From CAWBRT01 sp963832365 (GTDB lineage Bacteria; Acidobacteriota; Terriglobia; Terriglobales; Acidobacteriaceae): a stretch of 64,000 nt of DNA. Of the stretch, positions 56,453 to 64,000 are shown in pieces. The stretch spans positions 124,001 through 188,000 of the forward strand of contig CAWHUL010000027.1 of the NCBI GenBank assembly GCA_963832365.1, in the 5' to 3' direction. Numbering within the stretch: the first letter of the stretch is position 1; every line of letters starts with the position of its first letter. A program made the translations under genes and the position numbers. The notes under the pieces are model-generated. The model did no database searches and was not told the origin of the DNA. It saw nothing but the letters and a program-made list of their open reading frames with translations.

Positions 56453-57461
56453 GTGAAGCGGCTCATAGTAAACGCCGACGACTTCGGGCTCACTCGCGGG
56501 GTCAATCGCGCTATCGCGGAGTGCCATCAGCGCGGCATTGTGACCTCGACGACTCTGATGGCGAACAGCGACGAATTCCCGGACGCCGTCGAGTCGGTCA
56601 AGCGTCTCGTTCCGCAGCCTACCGGCCCTGCTCTGGGCGTCGGCTGCCATATCGTGCTCGCGGATGGCGGGCCTGTGCTGCCGCCGTCGCAAGTGCCGTC
56701 GCTGCTCGCGCCCGGAACCGGGCTTTTTTACCAGTCCATTCAGCAACTGGCAAGGCAGGCGCTTGGCAATCGCTTCCGCTCCGAAGAAATCGAGGCCGAG
56801 GCCACAGCGCAGTTCCAAAAGATTCAGGCCGCGGGCATAAGGATTTCGCATTTCGACGCGCACAAGCACGCACACATCTTCCCTTCGATTCTCAAGCCTC
56901 TCTTGAGGGCTGCGGCCGCCTGCGGCGTTCCGGCATTGCGTAATCCCTTTGAGCCGGTTTTTTCCATGCCCATCCCCAGCCTGCTGCGCATCCCCGTGCG
57001 CTATGCGGAGGTGCTGGCTTTGCGCGCTTTCCGCGCCAAGTTCCACGCCATGGTTGCCGAATCCGGTCTGCGCACTACGGATGGAAGTCTGGGCCTGGTC
57101 GCGACCGGCACGCTCAACGTCTCAAAACTTTCCGCGCTGCTCGATCGGATGCAAGACGGTCTTTGGGAGCTGGTTTGCGCATCCCGGCTACAACGATGCG
57201 CAGCTCGCCACGATCAACACCCGGTTGCGGGCGTCGCGAGAAACCGAGATGCAGGCGCTAACCGCGGAGAGCACTCGTCGGGCGCTGGAGCGAAATGGCA
57301 TACAGTTGATTTCATTTCAGGAATTAAGCGGCGAGGCTCGTCGGGGCTGTCATTCCGAGCGACCGACGGAGGCTGGAATTGGGCGAGCCTCGCCGGCGGC
57401 TGCTCTTCTATATGGCGTTCAGAAAGCTGGCTTTGGGCTGAAAAATGCGGTTACAAGCTAG
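56453..57461 (+). CDS. YdjC/HpnK-like carbohydrate deacetylase, one apparent frameshift
   Basis: The product begins RLIVNADDFGLTRGVNRAIA, the metal-binding start of the YdjC/ChbG family (ADDFG). HIVLADGGPVLPPS and FDAHKHAHIFPSI give the histidine ligands. These enzymes remove N-acetyl groups; HpnK acts with hopanoid genes and ChbG on diacetylchitobiose. Reading is clean to about 57175, where one extra base shifts the frame. The family continues in the next frame as HPGYNDAQLATINTRLRASR and ends at 57461. The total of ~336 codons is a little long for the family. No hopanoid genes are nearby; the proximity of bshA may hint at amino-sugar chemistry but is weak. Confidence 0.82.
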
Positions 57462-57695
57462 CGACGGCGCTAAGCAGGAAATCGCGGTGGAGCAACGGCC
57501 TTAGTGTCGGATGCGGAACGGCGCGAGATGGAGGCCGGTGGCTCGCCGACATTTCAGAACCTCCTGGAGAACGAAATACGGCAGTCACCGACGGTGAGGC
57601 TGTGCGCTGCAGCGGCTCAAGCCCTTCGCAGTTCGGCCGTACATGCTGGAGGAGGGCGAGTTGAAGCCAGGCATCCATTTCGATTTCGCGGCGGC
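57462..57695. other. non-coding or decayed stretch
   Basis: No frame here resembles a known protein. A long plus-strand frame (57504-57932) crosses it, but its likeness to HicA starts only at 57696. A degenerate copy of the TGTCAT...GAGCG repeat lies just before it, at about 57346. Confidence 0.4.
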
Positions 57696-57890
57696 ATGAG
57701 TTCCTGGCAGGCGGAAAAAGCCAGGCGAGTGAAAGATGCGCTGTTTCGGATCGGATGGATGGACGTCTCGCGGCGCGGAACGGTGATAGATCTCATGGGC
57801 ATGCTACTTCGGAACTTACGATGCTCATGCATGACACCCGAGGTAAGACATGTGAATGATGCCCAGGAACGTCCAGAAGACCGGGCTACA
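57696..57890 (+). pseudogene. degenerate HicA-like toxin remnant
   Basis: From the ATG at 57696 the frame reads MSSWQAEKARRVKDALFRIG, which closely matches the N-terminal helix of HicA/YcfA-type mRNA interferases. After IGW the expected basic strand with GSH is reached only by changing frame (a RNG..SH-like stretch at about 57770-57796). Later frames contain stops. No HicB antitoxin is recognisable nearby. I read it as a decayed toxin gene; the call rests on about 25 residues. Confidence 0.4.
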
Positions 57891-57922
57891 CCTAGTCCAT
57901 GCAGTCCCCTGATGGAAGATCC

Positions 57923-59071
57923 ATGCGCATAGGAATCACCTGTTATCCAACTTACGGCGGAAGCGGAGTTGTGGCGACCGAGTTGGGAATCGAACTGGCC
58001 GAGCGAGGGCACCAGGTTCACTTCATTACCTACTCGCAGCCGATCCGGCTCGTCGAACCGCATGCGAATATTCACTATCACGAGGTCGAGGTCTCGCGTT
58101 ATCCGCTGTTCGAGTATCCGCCCTATGATCTTGCGCTGGCCACACGGATGGCCGAGGTGGCGGAGATTTACGATCTCGACCTGCTGCACGTGCATTACGC
58201 CATTCCGCACTCCGTCAGCGCGATGCTGGCGCGCCAGATGCTGGCCTGCGATAGCGCCCGCAAGCGCCGTCGGTTGCCCTACGTGACCACTCTCCATGGA
58301 ACGGACATTACGTTGGTCGGCCTGGATAGCTCTTATCTGCCGATCACGCGTTTTTCCATCGAGCAAAGCAACGGCGTTACCGCCATCTCCGATTACCTTA
58401 AGACGCAGACGCTGGAGCAGTTCAATATCCAGAACCACATCGAGGTGATTCCGAACTTCGTGAATTGCGATCTCTATCGTCGCGATCCGAACTCCGTCCT
58501 TCGGCGCAGCGAGTACGCCCAGCCCGACGAGCGCGTGCTGGTTCATCTCTCCAACTTCAGGCCGGTCAAGCGCGTCACGGATGTAATTGAGGTCTTCGAT
58601 CGCGTGCTAAAGAAGATTCCGGCCAAGCTGCTGATGATTGGCGACGGGCCCGATCGCTCACAGGCGGAGTGGCTGGCGATGAACAAAGGAATTCACAAGC
58701 AGGTTCTCTTCCTGGGAAAGCAGAACCTGGTTAACGAGAAGCTGGCGGTTGCCGACCTGATGCTACTTCCCAGCCGGCTTGAGTCGTTCGGTCTGGCCGC
58801 ACTGGAGGGCATGGCATGCGAGGTGGTCCCCATTTCGACCAATGTGGGCGGTCTTCCGGAGTTAATCGAACATGGTGTAAACGGCTACATGGTTGGCGTT
58901 GGCGACGTGGACACGATGGCACGCCATGCCATCGAGGTGCTCTCCGATGACGCCAAGTTACGCGAGATGGGAAAGCGCGCCCGGGCAACGGCGCAGAAGA
59001 ATTTCTGCAGCACCCTGATTATTCCTCACTACGAGCAGTTCTACCGGGATGTACTGGAGCGGATGTCGTAA
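57923..59071 (+). CDS. bshA: N-acetyl-alpha-D-glucosaminyl L-malate synthase (BshA)
   Basis: A 382-residue GT-B glycosyltransferase (GT4) for the first step of bacillithiol synthesis, joining UDP-GlcNAc and L-malate. From the ATG at 57923 it starts MRIGITCYPTYGGSGVVATE, the BshA-type start. HYAIPHSVSAMLARQM, TTLHGTDITLVG and SNFRPVKRVTDVIEVF follow, and the donor-site ESFGLAALEGMACEVVPIST is typical. No bshB or bshC is in the window. Its end overlaps the end of the convergent kinase gene by 31 bp. Confidence 0.92.
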   Translation: MRIGITCYPTYGGSGVVATELGIELAERGHQVHFITYSQPIRLVEPHANIHYHEVEVSRYPLFEYPPYDLALATRMAEVAEIYDLDLLHVHYAIPHSVSAMLARQMLACDSARKRRRLPYVTTLHGTDITLVGLDSSYLPITRFSIEQSNGVTAISDYLKTQTLEQFNIQNHIEVIPNFVNCDLYRRDPNSVLRRSEYAQPDERVLVHLSNFRPVKRVTDVIEVFDRVLKKIPAKLLMIGDGPDRSQAEWLAMNKGIHKQVLFLGKQNLVNEKLAVADLMLLPSRLESFGLAALEGMACEVVPISTNVGGLPELIEHGVNGYMVGVGDVDTMARHAIEVLSDDAKLREMGKRARATAQKNFCSTLIIPHYEQFYRDVLERMS

Positions 59072-60366
59072 ATCGACGAGGAGAAGTCGTCGGGATTCGG
59101 CACGGGCAACACCAGGCGGACTAACGTCCCATGGCCGTGCTGACTGGTGATTTCGATGCGAGCCGTATCGCCATAAAGAACCTGTAACCGTTCGCGGACG
59201 TTCGCCATGCCGATGCCGGTACCGCCGCGTCCTCCGCTCTCCATGCCGACGCCATCGTCTTCGACTTCGATGACCAGCAGGCGATTGGCTATCCGCGAGC
59301 GCAGGTAAATCGTGCCTCCCTCGACCTTGGGCGAGAGCCCGTGCTTGATCGAGTTTTCCACCAGCGGCTGGAGAATGACGCTGGGGACGGCGACCTCCAG
59401 ACTCTCGCGTTCAATTTCCTTCACGATCCGCAACTTGTCGTGTCCGAAGCGCACGACCTCGATATCAAGGTAATCGTCGACAAACTCGAGTTCGTCCTTG
59501 AGTTGAACGAACGAATCGCTCTTCCGCAGCAAGCGCCGCAGGATGTTCGAAAGTTTGACGATCACCTCGCGCGCCATGTCCGGATTGAAACGCACGAGCG
59601 AGGAAACGGTGTTCAAGGTGTTGAACAGGAAGTGCGGGTTGATCTGGCTCTGCAAGGCCTCCATGCGCGCTTGAAGCAGCAGACGTTCCTGCTCCTCCAA
59701 TTTCATTTCGATCCGCACATTGTTCAAAACCTTTAATGCAATCGCCACGCACATCACCGTAGCGAGATACATCGCAATCGTGACCAACCAGTTCGGACTC
59801 GCGAGTGCAAACAGATGCCTGCCAAAGACATCCTTGAGCTGCTCGCGCGCGAACGTCAGCGCCAGGATCATGACAAAGAACGACGTCTGCCAATCGATGA
59901 AAGACTTGCGGATAGTCCGCCTGATCCAACGGTAGAGGCTCAGGTCGAACAGCGGCGAGAAAGACCAGATTGCTTCTTTGTCCTGGGCAAGATTGCGAAG
60001 GCACCCGGCCACCAGTCCCGCACCAACGTTAAGCGCCAGATTGCCCCATTCGCCCAGAAACAGCGAAGGAATCGAGACCAGCAGACCGCCGGCGATTCCG
60101 CCGCAGCGCCCGGTGATGATGCCCATCAGGATCGAACTCTCAAAGCCCAAGTCGGCAGCCATGAAATTTCTGATCTTTGCGCGCACCACCACGCCCAAGG
60201 CGAACGGAATGCCGATGAGCAACACCATCTCGAGGTTTTCCGAGAGGCTTCGATCTTCCCGGAACAGCAGCGCGCGGAAGCGCCGGCCGCGCGCAAGCAC
60301 ACTGCTGACGGCGGCGGAGACGCCGAGCTTGATGAGCAGCGTGATGAGAATCAGTCCCTGGTCCAA
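59041..60366 (-). CDS. LytS-type sensor histidine kinase
   Basis: A 441-residue membrane kinase. Five to six N-terminal helices match the 5TMR-LYT sensor domain (about 5-125, with MGIITGRCGGIAGGLL), and further helices reach about residue 215. The His_kinase dimerisation motif LQSQINPHFLFNTLNTVSSL has the phospho-acceptor H245. The ATPase domain has LQPLVENSIKHGLSP (N box) and EVEDDGVGM plus GTGIGMANVRERL. The expected LytTR-type partner regulator is not adjacent. The 3' end overlaps bshA tail to tail. Confidence 0.92.
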   Translation of the reverse strand: MDQGLILITLLIKLGVSAAVSSVLARGRRFRALLFREDRSLSENLEMVLLIGIPFALGVVVRAKIRNFMAADLGFESSILMGIITGRCGGIAGGLLVSIPSLFLGEWGNLALNVGAGLVAGCLRNLAQDKEAIWSFSPLFDLSLYRWIRRTIRKSFIDWQTSFFVMILALTFAREQLKDVFGRHLFALASPNWLVTIAMYLATVMCVAIALKVLNNVRIEMKLEEQERLLLQARMEALQSQINPHFLFNTLNTVSSLVRFNPDMAREVIVKLSNILRRLLRKSDSFVQLKDELEFVDDYLDIEVVRFGHDKLRIVKEIERESLEVAVPSVILQPLVENSIKHGLSPKVEGGTIYLRSRIANRLLVIEVEDDGVGMESGGRGGTGIGMANVRERLQVLYGDTARIEITSQHGHGTLVRLVLPVPNPDDFSSSIYDIRSSTSR

Positions 60367-60436
60367 TCGTCAGCTCCGCGAAAGCGGTCTAGTGTAGTGC
60401 GTAACAAGTCGAGTAACGGCACAGGAGAAATGCATA

Positions 60437-60464
60437 GATCCTTCGCTTCGCTCAGGATGACACC
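60437..60464. repeat. partial copy of the 54.1-kb REP-like repeat
   Basis: 28 bases beginning GATCCTTCGCTTCGCTCAGG are identical to 54109-54136. The copy lies between the divergent-end kinase and AlaX genes (both minus) and lacks the left half of the palindrome. Confidence 0.75.
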
Positions 60465-60485
60465 CAAAAGAGGGCACGAGACCTG

Positions 60486-61811
60486 CTACGAACTATGTTG
60501 CGAAGCAGGAGCGGGCGCCGCGATCGAGCTTTGCGAGAGTATAGCGGCTTTTGCGCGTTCAATGGCACCGTCGAGCTGCTCAGGTCCCGGAACGCCGCCC
60601 TGGGCCAGCTCGCGCGAACCGCCACCACGGCTGCCGAGCCGCGCCATCTCCTGCTTCATCAGGGCGCCCATATCGAAAGGGCCGCCCCGCCACTGGGCGA
60701 AAACCAACGCAGGCTGCTCCGCGCCGCAGCCGAGCAACGCGACCGTCCCCGGCTCGGCGACCAGCTTTTGCGCCAGCATCTTGGCGAACGCGATATCGCG
60801 TCCGGTCAAGACCTGCGTGATGAGCTTGATGCCGCCAGCGGGTCGGGTCGCGGCAAGCATTTTCGCGGCGGTCAATTCAGCGACCTCCTCCAGCAATTTG
60901 TGCTCACGCTTGGCTGCGGTCTTTAGCTCTTCCAGCGATTTCCTGATCTGCTCGGGCGCGGTCCACAGATGCGCCGAGTACAACCCGGCGGCCTCGGTGA
61001 GGATTTCGTAGTCCTTGCGGGCAAAGCGCACGGCTCGCTCGCCGCAAACAAATTCGACCCGCATCCCCTGCTTCACCTTTTCCACCTTGCGCAGCAGAAT
61101 CGCGCCGGTCTGCCCGGTGGCGCGAACGTGCGTCCCTCCGCAGGCACAAAGGTCAAAGTCCGCGATCTCGATGATCCGCAGCCGCTCGCGACCGGCAGGC
61201 GGAATCTTGCGCAGGCCCATCTCGCGCGCCTGCTCCGGAGTTACGAAATGCGTCTTGACCGCACGGTCCTCAAAGACAATCTGGTTGGCGCGCTCTTCGG
61301 CACGGCGAACCTGTTCGGACGAGAGGCTCTTTGCCTCAAGGTCGATGGTGCAGCTCTCTTCGCCCATGTGGAACGATACGGTCGGCAGCTCGAACAGCTC
61401 CACGAAAGCCGCCGAGAGCACATGTTGCCCCGAGTGCTGCTGCAAGTGGTCTCGACGCCGCTCGACGTCAATAAAGCCGCGCACGCGCACCGCTTTTTCG
61501 GCGGACGCCGCGGTTGCGCCGGCCAGGGCCGGCTCCAACTCCGGCGCAGGCTCGATCACGTGCAATACTTCGCCGCTCGCCTCATCCTCCAGCACCTCGC
61601 TGACCCGTAACTTGGGACGCAGCGCCTGAGGGTGATCGAGGTCCTGCCATTCAATCCAGCCAGTGTCGAAAGTTTGCCCTCCGCTGGTGGGATAAAAAGC
61701 GGTGCGGTCGAAAACGAGCGCACGGCGGCCGTCCGGCAAAGGGCGGACTGCAAGCAGCGCGGCGACAAAGTCGTAAAGAAACGAATTCTCGTAGTACAGG
61801 CGTTCTGTCAT
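60486..61811 (-). CDS. AlaX-type alanyl-tRNA editing protein with DHHA1 domain
   Basis: From the ATG at 61811 the 441-residue protein starts MTERLYYENSFLYDFVAALL and has the second additional domain and editing core of alanyl-tRNA synthetase. The zinc motif HSGQH (in HLQQHSGQHVLSAAF) and CACGGTH are present. The C-terminal DHHA1-like part contains GSRGGGSRELAQGG. It lacks the aminoacylation domain, so it is a trans-editing AlaX-L/M protein that clears Ser- or Gly-tRNA-Ala. The first 33 residues of the longer frame to 61910 have no likeness. It stands alone on minus. Confidence 0.9.
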   Translation of the reverse strand: MTERLYYENSFLYDFVAALLAVRPLPDGRRALVFDRTAFYPTSGGQTFDTGWIEWQDLDHPQALRPKLRVSEVLEDEASGEVLHVIEPAPELEPALAGATAASAEKAVRVRGFIDVERRRDHLQQHSGQHVLSAAFVELFELPTVSFHMGEESCTIDLEAKSLSSEQVRRAEERANQIVFEDRAVKTHFVTPEQAREMGLRKIPPAGRERLRIIEIADFDLCACGGTHVRATGQTGAILLRKVEKVKQGMRVEFVCGERAVRFARKDYEILTEAAGLYSAHLWTAPEQIRKSLEELKTAAKREHKLLEEVAELTAAKMLAATRPAGGIKLITQVLTGRDIAFAKMLAQKLVAEPGTVALLGCGAEQPALVFAQWRGGPFDMGALMKQEMARLGSRGGGSRELAQGGVPGPEQLDGAIERAKAAILSQSSIAAPAPASQHSS

Positions 61812-61990
61812 GGCATTTTGCTTTGGCGTTAACCGAACTATTGTCTCACTGGAAGCGTCAAGGTCGTTGAGGTGCCTAACTGAGCGTAATCCGGCTGTAA
61901 ACCAGTCCACGCAACGAAATCAGAGACCCCACCCTGCGCCGAAGACGCGGCGCAAGGGTAGGGCGAAAACGCTGTGGCGATAATCCACGA

Positions 61991-62266
61991 CTACACCGGC
62001 TGAATAATTCCTCCCAGGCTGCGCGATTCGCCGACCGGGGAGGCCGTCATCTTCCATCCCGCTGGGCGCAGAGATGGATGCTCCGCATAGAGCGGACCGA
62101 GCACCTCTTGGTGTACGGTGGCGATAACTTTTGCCGCGGCTCGCTGGTATGCGGCGTGATCTTCGGCGGAACACTGACTCTTGGTGAAGGCAACAGACTG
62201 GCTTATGCGATCAGAGATGTCGAGCATAAGCTCGCTGATTTGCTTTGCGACATCAGGGTTTTTCAT
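61991..62266 (-). CDS. conserved hypothetical protein
   Basis: A 91-residue, mostly helical cytoplasmic-type protein (ISELMLDISDRISQSVAFTK, then EDHAAYQRAAAKVIATVHQE), ending with a turn-rich HPSLRPAGWKM stretch. No known domain is recognised. The even amino-acid mix and absence of low complexity favour a real gene. It lies alone between the AlaX and TPR genes. Confidence 0.6.
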   Translation of the reverse strand: MKNPDVAKQISELMLDISDRISQSVAFTKSQCSAEDHAAYQRAAAKVIATVHQEVLGPLYAEHPSLRPAGWKMTASPVGESRSLGGIIQPV

Positions 62267-62335
62267 AAATTTGCGATTTAGATCGCCTCATGTTCCGCTC
62301 AGCATGACAGCAAGATAATCGTTCTAACAGTTTAC

Positions 62336-63076
62336 CTATTTCAGTTTTAGTTTCAGCCGCGAGAGCAGCGAGCGCGTCTGCCGGAACCAAGGGCGTTCAC
62401 GGCGGCGTTGAAAGCCGGGCATGGTGGGGCGTTTGGCCATGATTTGCTGCGCCCACTCCCGCGCTTCGGCGACTCGGCCCTGCGCTGCCAGAAACTCGGC
62501 ATAGTGATATTGCGTCTCCGTCAAGGTCGAGCCTTGCAGGATGCGGCTGAAAAGCGCTTCCGCCCTTTCGTTCTGTCCGGTTCGCGCGTAGGCCCATGCC
62601 AGCAACCCGGGGGCGCGCTGGATGTCATAGCCGGGATCGGTTCGCGTCACCCGTTCCAGGTCGACTATGGCAGCCGGGAAATTGCCTAGTTGCAGCAAGG
62701 CCAATGCCCGCCGATAAAACGGATCGGGCGAGTCGGTACGTTGCGTGATCGAGCGGTCGAAGCAAGCGCGCGCCTTTTCCCATTTACCCTTGTCGAGGTA
62801 AAGCTGCCCGAGCTCCTCGTAATTTCCGGCTGAAGGATTCTGGCTGACAGCGGACTCCAGTTCCCTGATCCGGCGGTTGCGGCTCACGAAGTCGAACGTG
62901 CCGGGATCGCGCAACTCGGGAAGGGCCTGTACCGCCAGGTAGATAAGCGACCCCAACGGGCCGAGAAGCAGGATAACCCAAAGCCAGTACGATTCCGGCT
63001 GGCGGCGCACAAAGTGAATGAGAGCCGCTGCCATCAACAAAATTCCCGGCAATCCGAAGCTGAAGAATCCGAACAT
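62336..63076 (-). CDS. membrane-anchored TPR protein
   Basis: I use the ATG at 63076 (246 residues, MFGFFSFGLPGILLMAAALI); a GTG nine codons upstream is also in frame. Two N-terminal membrane helices (about 3-22 and 30-50) precede a cytoplasmic or periplasmic region with four to five TPR-like helix pairs. Examples are NYEELGQLYLDKGKWEKARA, PFYRRALALLQLGNFPAAIV, LAWAYARTGQNERAEALFSR and YAEFLAAQGRVAEAREWAQ. The basic tail (SRLKLKLK) may touch membrane or nucleic acid. Membrane TPR proteins of this shape are often annotated as tetratricopeptide-repeat protein with no known role. Confidence 0.82.
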   Translation of the reverse strand: MFGFFSFGLPGILLMAAALIHFVRRQPESYWLWVILLLGPLGSLIYLAVQALPELRDPGTFDFVSRNRRIRELESAVSQNPSAGNYEELGQLYLDKGKWEKARACFDRSITQRTDSPDPFYRRALALLQLGNFPAAIVDLERVTRTDPGYDIQRAPGLLAWAYARTGQNERAEALFSRILQGSTLTETQYHYAEFLAAQGRVAEAREWAQQIMAKRPTMPGFQRRRERPWFRQTRSLLSRLKLKLK

Positions 63077-63216
63077 GCCACTAAATACTAGCAGCGTAAG
63101 CACCTGATGGGTTGTTGAAAAACAAAGGACGGGCGTGATGAGCCCAGAGAGGTTCGAAGAACCCTGGCGTCTCCTTGGATAGAAGGCCGAGCTGCGGACG
63201 TGTAGAATCGAGAAGA

Positions 63217-64000
63217 ATGGATTCTATTCGGCTCATTGCCGTCGACATCGATGGAACCCTGCTGAATGCGAACTTTCAGGTTTCAGCCGGAAACCTGAAG
63301 GCGTTGCTTCGCGCCCACGAACGCGGCGTCGAAATCGCGCTCGTTACCGGCAGGCGTCACAATTTTGCCCTGCCCGTGGCTGAATCGCTAGGCTTCAGCG
63401 TAACCCTCATCAGCTCCAACGGCGCGATCACCCGCTCCAGTGACGGCAACCTTTTTCACCGCGACCTGCTTCCGGCGGATATCGCCCGCGAGATAGTTTG
63501 CCATATGGCCGCTTTCCGCGGAAGCACGGTCTTGTCGTTCGACCGCGAGGGCAAGGGCGCGCTGGTGGTTGAGACCACCGAGCTGCTCAATATCGCCATT
63601 CGCCGCTGGATGGAAAAGAATGCGGAGTACCTGGACGTGGTGCGGCCGCTGGAAGATGCCGTGACCGAACCGCTGGTTCAGGCCACTTTCTGCGGAGAAA
63701 TTGCGCTCATGCAGGAGGTGCAGCAGGCCTTAATGAGTTCGGGTTTCTGGGAACGGATCACCGTTTTGCGCACCCAGTACGAGGAACGCAATCTTTGCAT
63801 CGTAGATGTGCTGAACCATGGCTGTTCGAAAGGGCACTCTCTGCGCCGCTGGGCTGAACACCGCGGAATCGAACGGCAGCAGGTGATGGCCATCGGAGAC
63901 AACTACAACGACATCGAAATGCTGGAGTTCGCCGGCGTCCCGGTTATCATGGCCAACGCATGCGATGAGTTGAAGCAGAATGGCTGGATGGTGACCTTGG
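63217..64000 (+). CDS. HAD-superfamily phosphatase of the Cof type (partial, runs off the window)
   Basis: The frame opens MDSIRLIAVDIDGTLLNANF, with the HAD nucleophile Asp in VDIDGT. LVTGRRH (motif II region) and ISSNGAI follow, then a cap domain, and KGHSLRRWAEHRGI with VMAIGDNYNDIEML (motifs III-IV, Lys and Asp ligands). It remains open at 64000 after about 261 codons, close to the family's usual end near 270-280. Cof-type HADs dephosphorylate sugar phosphates, pyridoxal phosphate or flavin nucleotides; the substrate is unknown. Confidence 0.92.
   Translation, partial: MDSIRLIAVDIDGTLLNANFQVSAGNLKALLRAHERGVEIALVTGRRHNFALPVAESLGFSVTLISSNGAITRSSDGNLFHRDLLPADIAREIVCHMAAFRGSTVLSFDREGKGALVVETTELLNIAIRRWMEKNAEYLDVVRPLEDAVTEPLVQATFCGEIALMQEVQQALMSSGFWERITVLRTQYEERNLCIVDVLNHGCSKGHSLRRWAEHRGIERQQVMAIGDNYNDIEMLEFAGVPVIMANACDELKQNGWMVTL

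Overview
The window looks like a chromosomal segment of an Acidobacteriota bacterium (Terriglobia/Koribacteraceae-like). The grounds are the gene families and their arrangement: two complex I clusters, a BshA-type bacillithiol glycosyltransferase, an S46 peptidase, a PFOR followed by a dihydroorotate-dehydrogenase-like gene, and several small proteins of a kind I associate with this phylum. GC content is high. This is inference from protein resemblance; no rRNA is present.

Layout. 1-6505: a dehydrogenase remnant and a small Cys-rich ORF, then a minus-strand run of aminotransferase, metallo-beta-lactamase-fold hydrolase and uvrC, and three exported or hypothetical proteins. 6755-21014: nuo cluster 1 on plus (A C D E F [DinB-fold gene] G H J K L M N). 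21187-23317: minus-strand F0 genes (atpE, atpB, AtpI-like, AtpZ-like) and tatA. 23425-34371: nuo cluster 2 on minus (A C D H I J K L M N). The clusters converge on the atp genes. Neither has nuoB; cluster 1 lacks nuoI and cluster 2 lacks nuoE, F and G.

34763-38956: a lysS split by many indels, tRNA-Lys(TTT), aroA and an alpha/beta hydrolase. 39302-48744: an EAL-HDOD protein, DNA polymerase IV, an S46 peptidase, a DHOD-like gene and PFOR. 49196-55463: a possible PD-(D/E)XK protein, ribBA, a D-2-hydroxyacid dehydrogenase, gpmI and eno. 55834-64000: a stand-alone receiver domain, a YdjC/HpnK-like gene, a HicA-like remnant, bshA, a LytS-type kinase, an AlaX-type editing protein, a small hypothetical, a TPR membrane protein and a HAD phosphatase cut by the window end.

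Functionally the window is dominated by central energy metabolism: quinone reduction (two complex I sets), the ATP synthase membrane sector, pyruvate oxidation to reduced ferredoxin (PFOR) and lower glycolysis (gpmI, eno). Four perfect TGTGA-N6-TCACA palindromes, the CRP/FNR-family operator form, lie in intergenic DNA: one upstream of cluster 2, one in its nuoA-nuoC gap, and two upstream of PFOR. This suggests that the EFG-less complex I and PFOR are regulated together. Several genes (lysS, PFOR, S46 peptidase, hpnK-like) carry isolated indels in otherwise well-preserved frames, more like local sequence error than old decay, though this cannot be settled here.
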